Assembly: GCA_021789755.1 (NCBI GenBank)
Contig: JAJYJD010000036.1
Span: 1 to 18,841, forward strand
Length of the DNA: 18,841 nucleotides
Origin: Bacteroidota bacterium
GTDB lineage: Bacteria; Bacteroidota; Ignavibacteria; Kryptoniales; JAKASW01
Direction: 5' to 3'
The notes beneath the pieces are model-generated. The model was not told the origin of the DNA. It saw only the letters and a list, made by a program, of their open reading frames with translations, and ran no database searches. A program made the translations under genes and the position numbers. This document shows positions 1 through 6,881 of the stretch, piece by piece. Position 1 is the first letter of the stretch. Each line of letters opens with the position of its first letter.

Positions 1-640
1 TCCGCCTTTCGGTGAACACTATCGGCACTTCCACGATCCTGAAGCCTTTTCGGTATGCGCGCACGTTCATCTCCACCTGAAAAGCGTAACCGTTAGATCT
101 GATCGACTTCAGATCTATCGACTTCAGGACTTCGATCTTGAAGGCCTTGAAACCGCTTGTCATGTCATTTACAGGTACACCGGTCACCACTCTGGCAAAA
201 ATGTTGGCACTGTAACTAAGAAGGAGCCGCTTCATCGGCCAGTTTAAAACAGAAACCCCGAAAGTGTAGCGCGACCCGATCGCGACATCGGCATGATCCA
301 GAAGCGCCCTGCAGAAGCGCGGTATCTCGGCAGGTTCATGGGAGAGATCGGCGTCCATTTCGACCACATAGTCGTAGCCGTTTTCTATCGCGTATTTGAA
401 CCCGGCGAGGTAAGCGGTGCCCAACCCGCCTTTGTTCTTGCGGGAAATCAGGTGCACGCGCTGATCCTTCTGGGATATGCTCTCGACAATTTTCTGAGTC
501 CCATCGGGCGAATTATCATCGACAACAAGTACATCGGAATTCGAGCAGGCTTCGAGGACTCTCGGAATGACAGCACCGATATTCTCAGCCTCATTGTATG
601 TGGGGATAATTACGAGAACTTTTTTGATTTCCTCAGTCAT
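1..640 (-). CDS. Polyprenol-phosphate mannose synthase-like glycosyltransferase (GT2), 3' end cut by window
   Basis: The visible 213 residues form a GT2 domain of the dolichyl/polyprenyl-phosphate mannose synthase type (DPM1/Ppm1). Such enzymes move a sugar from GDP-mannose, or from another nucleotide sugar, to a polyprenyl phosphate on the cytoplasmic membrane face. The start reads MTEEIKKVLVIIPTYNEAEN. Family motifs follow: DDNSPDGT (41-48), the metal-binding DAD (96-98), GSRY (122-125), NDMTSGF (158-164), FQVEM (187-191), and IVFTERR at the cut end. The family usually runs to about 240-250 residues, so roughly 30 C-terminal residues lie outside; whether a membrane tail follows cannot be seen. 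The ATG at 640 has AGAGGTG (651-657) at good spacing. It is the last visible gene of the polysaccharide block. The fold and family are clear; the exact sugar is an inference. Confidence 0.9.
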   Translation of the reverse strand, partial: MTEEIKKVLVIIPTYNEAENIGAVIPRVLEACSNSDVLVVDDNSPDGTQKIVESISQKDQRVHLISRKNKGGLGTAYLAGFKYAIENGYDYVVEMDADLSHEPAEIPRFCRALLDHADVAIGSRYTFGVSVLNWPMKRLLLSYSANIFARVVTGVPVNDMTSGFKAFKIEVLKSIDLKSIRSNGYAFQVEMNVRAYRKGFRIVEVPIVFTERR

Positions 641-796
641 CAGTCGCTCACACCTCTAGTCGGTTCAATCCGAAATTCAGTTTAATACATCTATGAGGGT
701 TGAAAGTCAAACACCGCCGGGTAAATCCCGTCCGACGGACTATGCCATCTCCTCTATGCCAGGATAATTGGATCACTCCGACAACCAGATCGTCCA
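641..796 (-). other. Short intergenic gap with a doubtful 49-residue ORF
   Basis: These bases separate the sugar transferase from the following GT2 gene. A frame opens at an ATG (797-795) that shares one base with the sugar transferase stop (TGATG) and runs to a TGA at 648, seven bases before the next gene's start. It would encode 49 residues starting MDDLVVGVIQ, rich in Arg and Cys, with no motif that I recognise. Two weak hairpins are present, CGGG-TAAAT-CCCG and GTCCG-A-CGGAC, both too short to act as clear terminators. The ORF is probably chance, although its boundaries mimic the coupled junctions elsewhere in the locus. Confidence 0.25.
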
Positions 797-2215
797 TCAC
801 GTGTGTCCCTTTCCAAGCAGGACATGGAAGATTGTCCAAAACAATATCTGGAAATCCAATCGTAGCGACATATTTTCAATGTAATAGAGATCGTATTGCA
901 GATCTATTTTTACATCTTCGATACTCTCGTCATACTTGTATTTAACCCTTGCGAGCCCGGTGAGGCCGGGCTGCACTTTGGATCTTCTCTTATAAAGCGG
1001 GATCTCCACTGCGAGCTTGTCTACGAAATAGGGTCTTTCCGGGCGCGGGCCCACGAGACTCATCTCTCCTTTCAGCACATTCAAAAATTGCGGCGTCTCA
1101 TCCAGGTGGGATCTTCTCAATATCCTGCCGATTCTCGTCACGCGCGGATCGTTCTTCGATGCCCAGACCGGGCCGGTCTGCTTCTCTGCATCGACGTACA
1201 TCGATCGGAACTTGTACAGCGTGAAACTCTTCTGATCTTTCCCCACCCTCACTTGCTTGTATATAACCGGACCCCTCGATTCAATCCTGATGGCGGCAGC
1301 CACGATTATCCAGAGAGGGAGACCGACGACGACAGCTATCCCGGATACCAAAATATCGATCAAGCGTTTCGTCACCACCTGCCACTGCTGCATCAGCTGC
1401 GGGACTACATCGATCAGGGGGAAACCGTAAAGTTGAGACGTGCGTGCCTGTCCGGCTATGGAATCGTAAAGATCCGGTACAATCTTTATCGAGGCATCGG
1501 CACCGTTGATGCTTGATATGATACTATACAGATTCTCCTTCTCGTTTTCTTCGAGAGCGACAATGACTTCCTTGGCCTGATATTTCTCTATTGTTTCGTT
1601 GAGGTCGGACGCGGATGAAAGGAGCGGAGCCGGTAAGTCTGCATCTCTTTCCGACTGCTTCACTCCCACAAAGCCCATTGGTTCGTACCCCAGACTCCTG
1701 TATTTTTTCGCAAGATCATAGACCGAGCGCGCTCTCTCCCCGGAGCCGACTATTATGACGTTGCGCAGTCCGATCCCTCTCATCAGCAATTGCTTCTGAA
1801 GGGTTCTGAGACCCACTCTCGATATCGAGACAAACAGAACTATGATACACCAGTAAAAGATGATGAACAGTCGCAGGTGGGGTATTCTCCCTGATGTCGC
1901 ATCATCGAAGAAAATGGCAAAGAAAAGTATGAACACTCCGAGAGAGACGACCTTCAATACCGCGATGACCTCATCCAATCTGGAACTGAGATAAGTAAAC
2001 TTGTAGAGTCCCCAAAACCAAAACAGGAACATGAAGAAGACGGACAACAGGACGACCGGCCCCCAGAAATCCGGAACCGTCATAACCCGGAAAAGACCGC
2101 TCTGGATGCGGAAATAGTAATAGATCGCGTTCGCGCAAATCATCGACACGGAGTCGACGGCCAGGAGGAAGAGGATATCCCCCTGCTTCGTCGTCAGTTT
2201 CTCGAGACTTCCCAT
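797..2215 (-). CDS. Polyprenyl-phosphate sugar-1-phosphate transferase (exopolysaccharide polyprenyl glycosylphosphotransferase)
   Basis: The predicted 472-residue membrane enzyme should start the repeat unit by moving a sugar-1-phosphate from a UDP-sugar to undecaprenyl phosphate. Four hydrophobic N-terminal segments (about 10-38, 50-70, 85-103, 115-133) precede a Rossmann-like CoA-binding_3 domain starting NVIIVGSGERA (152-162). A reentrant or transmembrane segment (288-309) leads into the bacterial sugar-transferase domain (281-472). That domain carries VTKRLIDI, YKFRSM (334-339), SHLDETPQFLNVLKGEMSLV (369-388) and GPRPE. The Asp-Glu pair at 372-373 matches the catalytic pair known from PglC/WbaP. 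This architecture is typical of WbaP/CpsE-like initiators of full length. The ATG at 2215 has GGAG five bases upstream and overlaps the preceding gene by 22 bp. Family assignment is firm; whether the first sugar is glucose, galactose or another cannot be read. Confidence 0.95.
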   Translation of the reverse strand: MGSLEKLTTKQGDILFLLAVDSVSMICANAIYYYFRIQSGLFRVMTVPDFWGPVVLLSVFFMFLFWFWGLYKFTYLSSRLDEVIAVLKVVSLGVFILFFAIFFDDATSGRIPHLRLFIIFYWCIIVLFVSISRVGLRTLQKQLLMRGIGLRNVIIVGSGERARSVYDLAKKYRSLGYEPMGFVGVKQSERDADLPAPLLSSASDLNETIEKYQAKEVIVALEENEKENLYSIISSINGADASIKIVPDLYDSIAGQARTSQLYGFPLIDVVPQLMQQWQVVTKRLIDILVSGIAVVVGLPLWIIVAAAIRIESRGPVIYKQVRVGKDQKSFTLYKFRSMYVDAEKQTGPVWASKNDPRVTRIGRILRRSHLDETPQFLNVLKGEMSLVGPRPERPYFVDKLAVEIPLYKRRSKVQPGLTGLARVKYKYDESIEDVKIDLQYDLYYIENMSLRLDFQILFWTIFHVLLGKGHT

Positions 2216-3348
2216 TTAGTCTCCGGTCGTTTAACGATTGCGTTCACGTATCCAACCATTAGAGCTCCATTTGCAGCGGCGAAATATGCCAGATGTGAAG
2301 CAACAGGTATATGTTTCCCGTTGAGAAGTCCGACAATTCCGATCGCAGCAATGACATAACATGCGGCCTGAACCACCATCACATAATAAAAAAAGGCTCC
2401 TTGAGAAACGAGGAACAAATTGGAAACCAACAATATCGGCAGAAGAAGCGGCACTCCCCATCTAATTATCTTGTGCGACCAGAGCGAGTAAGCAGCAAAG
2501 CCTCCGAATGGATTAAGCAGAGATTTCAGGGCCCCCATCGTGGCGATGACCGCTGCGCCGATCCGTATTTTCCGCGCGAACTCACCCCTCAAATCGCCGG
2601 ATTGCTCAATCGCAAGCGCTTCCGGTTCGTAGACAAAGTAGTAGCCCTGCTCGATCACTTTTAGCGGCAGGACGAAGTCATCTGCGATGCGGGCGTGCGT
2701 GGCAAACGGTACAAACAGCTCCCGTCTAATCGCGTAGACGGCACCGTTGCCGCCCAATGTCATGCCCTGGTCACCTTCAAGCTTCTTCAGCCAGCCTTCG
2801 AATGCCCAGTACTCCGATTCCAGCTTTAGCCCGCCGGGTTCTTCGGGAGGCAGGATTTCCTGTCGTCCGCAAACCCCCCCGACTCTCTCATCCGAGAAAT
2901 GCCTCTCCAGTTTCCTGAGAGTCCCGGCATGGAGTCTCGTGTTTGCATCCGTGAACATTAAGATGCCGCCCGCAGCAAGCTTCTGCAAATCGTTCAGCAC
3001 CCACACCTTACCCCTGTTTTTTTCGAATGGCACGACCCTCAGCCTCGGATCTTCAATCCGGCCCAACACCTCGGTTGTTCGATCTGTCGCACCGTCTACG
3101 CCAATGATGATCTCAAAAGAGGGATAATCGAGGGCGAGGAATCCCCTGACTCTCTCCTCGATGGTTTTTTCCTCCTGGTAAGCGGAAATGAGTATGGAAA
3201 TTTTATTCACCGAATTACGGCCGCTGTCTCTGAACACGTAACGTTTTCTGAAAACCGAAAGGACAATGAGCGATAACGGATAAATGACATAAGAATGCAT
3301 GATCAGAAGAACGGCCCCCCAGAACAAGACGCTAAGTAGTTCAGACAT
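2194..3348 (-). CDS. Membrane-anchored GT2 family glycosyltransferase
   Basis: This 384-residue inverting glycosyltransferase probably adds a sugar to the growing lipid-linked repeat unit at the cytoplasmic membrane. It has an N-terminal membrane segment (about 6-34) and a GT-A domain with SILISAYQEE (51-60), VDGATDRT (84-91) and FTDANT (132-137), where D134 sits in the DxD-like metal site. LGGNGAVYAIRR (198-209) and ADDFVLP (222-228) form the acceptor/base region. Three C-terminal membrane segments follow (about 299-318, 325-343, 349-371), as in many processive-type or lipid-linked GT2 proteins. The ATG at 3348 was chosen because it lies two bases after the preceding gene's TAA; an in-frame TTG at 3369 would add seven residues and an overlap. 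The stop overlaps the next gene's start. Donor and acceptor sugars are unknown. Confidence 0.9.
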   Translation of the reverse strand: MSELLSVLFWGAVLLIMHSYVIYPLSLIVLSVFRKRYVFRDSGRNSVNKISILISAYQEEKTIEERVRGFLALDYPSFEIIIGVDGATDRTTEVLGRIEDPRLRVVPFEKNRGKVWVLNDLQKLAAGGILMFTDANTRLHAGTLRKLERHFSDERVGGVCGRQEILPPEEPGGLKLESEYWAFEGWLKKLEGDQGMTLGGNGAVYAIRRELFVPFATHARIADDFVLPLKVIEQGYYFVYEPEALAIEQSGDLRGEFARKIRIGAAVIATMGALKSLLNPFGGFAAYSLWSHKIIRWGVPLLLPILLVSNLFLVSQGAFFYYVMVVQAACYVIAAIGIVGLLNGKHIPVASHLAYFAAANGALMVGYVNAIVKRPETKWEVSRN

Positions 3349-3350
3349 TT

Positions 3351-4526
3351 TTATAGAATTGTCCTGCAAGCATCGATGAGCTTATTGCCGACGGATTCCC
3401 AGGTATACTTTTCAGAAACCAACTTCCTCGCGTTTTTCCCGAGCTCCCTCACAACATCCGGTGACTTGGAAAGATAGAAGATCTTCTCGGCGAATTCCTC
3501 TGCGGAATCAGCCAGCAGCAAATGTTTTCCGTCCTCGATGTCGATCCCTTCTGCACCGACCGACGTCGACACAACCGCCATTCCCAACGCCATGAGCTCG
3601 AGCAACTTGATCCTGATTCCGGAACCTATCCTCAGCGGTATCACGGCAATCGAAGCCATCGAGGCAAATCTGTTGAAATCATCGATGTACCCTACAACCT
3701 CGCAACCCTCACCTATTTCTGAAGAAGCCAATTTGTCCGTAGCTTTGCCGGCAATAATTGTCGTGATGTGCGGAGCTATGGCCCGCAACCTGGGCAGAAT
3801 TTTCTTCATATAGTAACGGAAGCTGTCTATGTTAGGAAGCCAGTCGAAGCTCGATAGGAACAGAACACGGTTAGGTTCCGAAGAAGACGACGTGACAAAC
3901 TTTTCAAAATCCACCCCGGCCGGGACGACGATCGACTTCATTCCCGGGACGAGTCCGGACATTTTTTTCTCATCAATCCCGGAGATCGGCAGAACGAGGT
4001 CGACTTTACTTAGTATTCCCGACTCGAACTTCAGCATTCTTGAATGCTGTAGTCCGGCGTACATACTCACGAACGGGTTATCGATGTGCTCGGACACACG
4101 GCCCATTATATCCGACTCGAAATTATGTTCGCGGAGGACGACCTTTGCGCCGTACTCTTTTTTCAGTTCCAGCCCGTAAGGCGCCATATGAAGATGATCG
4201 ATGTGGATAAAATCAAAAGACCCTTTCCGATAGACTTCCCTCAATTTGTCAAGGCCCGATCTGTCGAAGTATCGTTCCATATTATAGGGAAGAGAGCCAA
4301 ACAGGTTTCTGATCCCGCCCGCCACAGAATATCCTTTGATTTTCGGCAGAGGAGTGAAGCTGACCATCGATGTGAACCGTGGATCGACTATTTCGTCATC
4401 GACGGGTGCAGCGAAATGGACTTCTCCGCCGTGTTTCAAATATTGTTTTGTAAGATTGAAAATCCCGACCCTGCTACCATCTTTCAAAGGATAAGGCACC
4501 TTGGTGGCAATCTGCAGAATTCTCAC
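3351..4526 (-). CDS. GT4 family glycosyltransferase (GT-B fold)
   Basis: This 391-residue retaining glycosyltransferase should extend the repeat unit from a nucleotide-sugar donor in the cytoplasm. The N-terminal acceptor domain begins RILQIATKVPYPLKDGSR, a common GT4 opening, and contains LREHNFES (131-138). The C-terminal donor domain has VLFLSSFDWLPN (221-232), IIAGKAT and IPLRIGSGIRIKLLELMALG (296-315), followed by VGAEGI (323-328). The ending YTWESVGNKL is typical of Glycos_transf_1 proteins. The FLSSFDWLPN segment recalls GT4 enzymes of exosortase/EPS-associated clusters, a resemblance from memory. I chose the GTG at 4526 because it gives the canonical start; an in-frame TTG at 4541 would add five residues. 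No Shine-Dalgarno is visible for either. It opens the second gene block after the non-coding break. Confidence 0.9.
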   Translation of the reverse strand: MRILQIATKVPYPLKDGSRVGIFNLTKQYLKHGGEVHFAAPVDDEIVDPRFTSMVSFTPLPKIKGYSVAGGIRNLFGSLPYNMERYFDRSGLDKLREVYRKGSFDFIHIDHLHMAPYGLELKKEYGAKVVLREHNFESDIMGRVSEHIDNPFVSMYAGLQHSRMLKFESGILSKVDLVLPISGIDEKKMSGLVPGMKSIVVPAGVDFEKFVTSSSSEPNRVLFLSSFDWLPNIDSFRYYMKKILPRLRAIAPHITTIIAGKATDKLASSEIGEGCEVVGYIDDFNRFASMASIAVIPLRIGSGIRIKLLELMALGMAVVSTSVGAEGIDIEDGKHLLLADSAEEFAEKIFYLSKSPDVVRELGKNARKLVSEKYTWESVGNKLIDACRTIL

Positions 4527-4531
4527 CCGGA

Positions 4532-4560
4532 AAACTATCAAAAATCAGGCAGAATTACAA
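4532..4560 (-). promoter_or_regulatory. Candidate promoter directly before the GT4 gene at 4526
   Basis: On the minus strand TTGTAA (4560-4555) and TAGTTT (4537-4532) are spaced by 17 bases, a sigma-70-like arrangement. Initiation would fall at or next to the GTG at 4526, giving a leaderless message, which would agree with the missing Shine-Dalgarno. The matches to consensus are only partial. Confidence 0.25.
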
Positions 4561-4706
4561 GACTCGGATGACCCACGATTTCTGGCCGAAACGATCGGCT
4601 CGACTTACCATAGCCGTCGAAAGTGAGAAGAATTCAAAGTAAACCCGTTACTCTACGAGTGGCGCAAATTCTTTTTCCTGGATTGGAAGTGGCTCGGTCT
4701 GGATCT

Positions 4707-4882
4707 AACCACAATGACGCTCAGGCGCAAAGAAAGAAATACATAAATTTCGTGGAAGGGCTATATGCCAGAGACGCCAAGAATGACGGGCGGTTGCATT
4801 TGGACACAGGTTTGAAGGGCTTTGCGTCCCGGTTGCATATCCAGGGGAGAATGTTATTTCACTTTGCGTCTTTGCGGTGAGA
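4707..4882. repeat. Decayed element bounded by imperfect inverted repeats of the CGCAAAGACGCAAAG type
   Basis: The left arm reads AACCACAATGACGCTCAG (4707-4724) and continues GCGCAAAG. The right arm, read on the minus strand from about 4880, begins TCACCGCAAAGACGCAAAG. Aligned from the shared CC, 12 of 16 positions agree (CCxCAAxGACGCxxAG). Inside are two direct repeats: CGGTTGCAT (4791-4799 and 4830-4838) and CTTTGCGTC (4820-4828 and 4862-4870). A plus-strand open frame crosses it, but it looks like translated repeat rather than a protein. Similar arrays of CGCAAAG units recur between genes in environmental genomes, which I recall but cannot check here. Whether it was mobile is an inference. 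Confidence 0.5.
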
Positions 4883-4889
4883 CCCGCGG

Positions 4890-4922
4890 ATTGAAACTGA
4901 GCCGGTATCCCCGGATTTCAAT
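4890..4922. repeat. Inverted repeat able to form a hairpin, downstream of a GT4 gene
   Basis: ATTGAAA (4890-4896) and TTTCAAT (4916-4922) are perfect 7-base complements. Between them CCGG (4902-4905) and CCGG (4911-4914) can pair around a five-base loop. It lies 13 bases beyond the stop of the GT4 gene read on the minus strand. No run of T follows, so intrinsic termination is doubtful; transcript-end protection or attenuation is possible. Confidence 0.4.
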
Positions 4923-4935
4923 TCGCAGAACCCTT

Positions 4936-6099
4936 TCATAGATTCGGTCCAAGTACCTCTTCAAGCCGCGCATAAAAGGCGCTCGACTTGAACTTCACCA
5001 ATTCCTTTTCCAATGCACCGACCGCTTTCTTCCTCTCCGCTTCATTTTCAAGCAGAACCCTCGCTCGTTCGACAAGTTCAGCAGCCGATGTGAATAGTAA
5101 CATCGGCGACCCCACGATTTCCCTCGACGCTCCGGAAGCATGTACTAGCGGAAGGCAACCCATAGCTGCGGCTTCGGTTATTACCATCCCGAAGTGTTCG
5201 TTTATTTTGGGGTGGACATAAAATTTGCTCGACATCAGAAGAGCTTTCATCTCGCTGTCAGGGAGGTCTTTCAACATCCGCAATGGGACACCGAGCTTGA
5301 CTGCCTTTTCAACAATTGAAGTCTCGTATTCCTTATCCGATCTTCTTCCGGCTATTACAAAATCGGCCGATGGAAATACCCTGTGAAGCGATGAATAATA
5401 TTCAATCAGAGTCAGAAAATTCTTATCACGTGCAATACGCCCGACAGACACAAATCTCAAATCCCTGCCATTCCAGTCGGGCGGACGCCGGTTTGTTTCA
5501 TCAATAAATGCCGGGTATACGACCTGGCCACTGATTCCGTAGACCTGCTCTATAACCTGCTTCATGAAATGTGAATTGACCAACGTTATATTCCGCCTGA
5601 ACCCCTCAACTTTGTCACCTGATATTGCAGACACCAGCGCGCGATAAATGGAGTTTAGTAGCGGGACACTGTCCAGAAGGCCTCCCGAGTCGATCATACC
5701 AAGGTCTTGCAATACAGACCGACCGGGAAAAGACGGGTGATGGATATACTGGATTCCCGGTTTGCCGAAATCGACTTCATTATATGTGCTTACGAGGACA
5801 TCGAAATCCCCGGAAGCCCGTCGCGCACTTCTGTGCAGGTAAGCCAACTTAAGAAGGTGGAATTTACTCCTGGCCGCCGCGACAAACCGGGGGCACGCCG
5901 CCGTCACAAACTTTATTTTGCCGGCGGTATCGGCAGACACACCCGCTCGAACCAGAGTGCCGGTGTCCAAAGGAAGCAGCGTCATCAAAGTCACTTCAAG
6001 GCCCGCGGACTCAATCAGCCATCCGATTATTCGGAGAGAGACGATCTCGGCTCCTCCGATCACTTCAAACTGCGGATGTATGACAAGGGCGTTCTTCAT
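4936..6099 (-). CDS. GT4 family glycosyltransferase (GT-B fold)
   Basis: This 387-residue retaining glycosyltransferase most likely adds one sugar of the repeat unit in the cytoplasm. The N-terminal domain opens MKNALVIHPQFEVIGGAEIV, with the GG loop at 15-16 used for donor phosphate binding. Then come IQYIHHPSFPG (116-126) and LVNSHFMKQVI. The C-terminal domain has RFVSVGRIARDKN (215-227), FVIAGRRSDKEY (247-258) and VHPKINEHFGMVITEAAAMG (295-314). E301 and E309 form the EX7E pattern that binds the donor sugar. The general layout recalls ALG11-like GT4 enzymes. The ATG at 6099 overlaps the methyltransferase stop in ATGA, which indicates translational coupling; no strong Shine-Dalgarno is present. 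It is the last gene before the non-coding break. Specificity is unknown. Confidence 0.92.
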   Translation of the reverse strand: MKNALVIHPQFEVIGGAEIVSLRIIGWLIESAGLEVTLMTLLPLDTGTLVRAGVSADTAGKIKFVTAACPRFVAAARSKFHLLKLAYLHRSARRASGDFDVLVSTYNEVDFGKPGIQYIHHPSFPGRSVLQDLGMIDSGGLLDSVPLLNSIYRALVSAISGDKVEGFRRNITLVNSHFMKQVIEQVYGISGQVVYPAFIDETNRRPPDWNGRDLRFVSVGRIARDKNFLTLIEYYSSLHRVFPSADFVIAGRRSDKEYETSIVEKAVKLGVPLRMLKDLPDSEMKALLMSSKFYVHPKINEHFGMVITEAAAMGCLPLVHASGASREIVGSPMLLFTSAAELVERARVLLENEAERKKAVGALEKELVKFKSSAFYARLEEVLGPNL

Positions 6100-6827
6100 T
6101 TCTTACAAATGAAAACAAGATTTTCACCGAGCGTCCAGGGCAGACTCCCGAACAGATAGCTGACACACCAATTGAAGGGTATGAGAACCATCTTCTGGAG
6201 AGCCGGTGGCACCTTCGTCGAGTAAGGGATATCCCAGAGAGTGTCGGCCCCGGCCCGGGCGATCTCGAAGCCTGCGTCAAGAAACAGACCGGACCACTCT
6301 TCGGGGCTCAGCAGGCTCACATGAGTCTTGTCTGTGTACATTGAAGGGGTCAGGACCTTTGAACCGGCTTTTATCCTGTTTCCAAGTGATCTTATGTTTG
6401 GCGTAGTCGCGATCAGCCGCCCGTTCTTTCGCAGGACTCTGTACATCTCTGAGATCGCAAGGCGCGGCTGCGGAATATGCTCCAACAAATCGAATGCGAA
6501 CACGACGTCAAAACTTTCCTGGCGGAACGTAAGTCTCGCCGCGTCACATTGGATGAGATCTGCGGGCTCATTCCTTGAGCGGGAAGTATGAAGCGGGAAC
6601 CATGCGATGTCGGTCCCAATGTATCTGAATTTCCTTGAGACAACCTGGGAGAAGTACCCGAGTCCGCACCCGACCTCGAGGACACTTGCAGTCGGCGCGA
6701 AATGGCGGGAGAGAAATCGCATCCAATATGCAGACTGATGCCATCGCCGTCCCCGTGCATTTTTGAAAATGCGCCCCTTCGTCTCGTAGCTGGAGAAGTA
6801 TTCCCTGTTATAACCCTGCTCGCTCAA
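6096..6827 (-). CDS. SAM-dependent class I methyltransferase
   Basis: The 243-residue protein has a class I (Methyltransf_11-like) Rossmann fold. Motif I is LEVGCGLGYF (50-59). The acidic residue closing strand 2 is D73 in YIGTDIA. AAR at 96-98 and FDVVFAFDLLEHIPQP (106-121) form the following strand and loop. RVLRKNGRLIATTPN (130-144) is the usual post-motif III region. It probably methylates a sugar of the polysaccharide or a lipid-linked intermediate, inferred only from the neighbours. The start is a TTG at 6827, supported by AGAGGA eight bases upstream and the lack of a nearby ATG. It lies 54 bases downstream of the flippase gene, and its stop overlaps the next start (ATGA). The substrate cannot be deduced, and a role unrelated to the glycan is possible. 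Confidence 0.85.
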   Translation of the reverse strand: MSEQGYNREYFSSYETKGRIFKNARGRRWHQSAYWMRFLSRHFAPTASVLEVGCGLGYFSQVVSRKFRYIGTDIAWFPLHTSRSRNEPADLIQCDAARLTFRQESFDVVFAFDLLEHIPQPRLAISEMYRVLRKNGRLIATTPNIRSLGNRIKAGSKVLTPSMYTDKTHVSLLSPEEWSGLFLDAGFEIARAGADTLWDIPYSTKVPPALQKMVLIPFNWCVSYLFGSLPWTLGENLVFICKK

Positions 6828-6881
6828 ATCGCCAATCCTCTAATCTTGTCGTCGATACGCCGAAGGACACTCAGACCATCC

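Larger units (their letters stand above)
4527..4935. other. Non-coding break inside the polysaccharide locus
   Basis: No credible gene is present in this stretch. It separates the flippase-to-GT4 block from the second GT block on the same strand. It contains a decayed inverted-repeat element (4707-4882), a separate hairpin-forming inverted repeat (4890-4922) just downstream of the GT4 gene, and a candidate promoter (4532-4560) for the next gene. Open frames across it are short and show no recognisable domain. A small mobile element may have decayed here, or transcription of the locus may restart here. Confidence 0.7.

Noticed and set aside
641..796. Intrinsic terminator before the DPM1-like gene
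   Set aside because: The two hairpins have four- to five-base stems and no T tract follows.
896..1516. Plus-strand open frame of 206 codons opposite the sugar transferase
   Set aside because: The minus-strand reading shows clear catalytic motifs over the same bases; the plus-strand product has none.
2194..3369. TTG start at 3369 for the GT2 gene
   Set aside because: The ATG at 3348 lies two bases after the preceding stop and opens directly before the membrane segment; the TTG would overlap the upstream gene without a better ribosome site.
4623..4880. Plus-strand ORF of 85 codons in the non-coding break
   Set aside because: It coincides with the inverted-repeat element, has no protein-like pattern, and its end is formed by the repeat arm itself.
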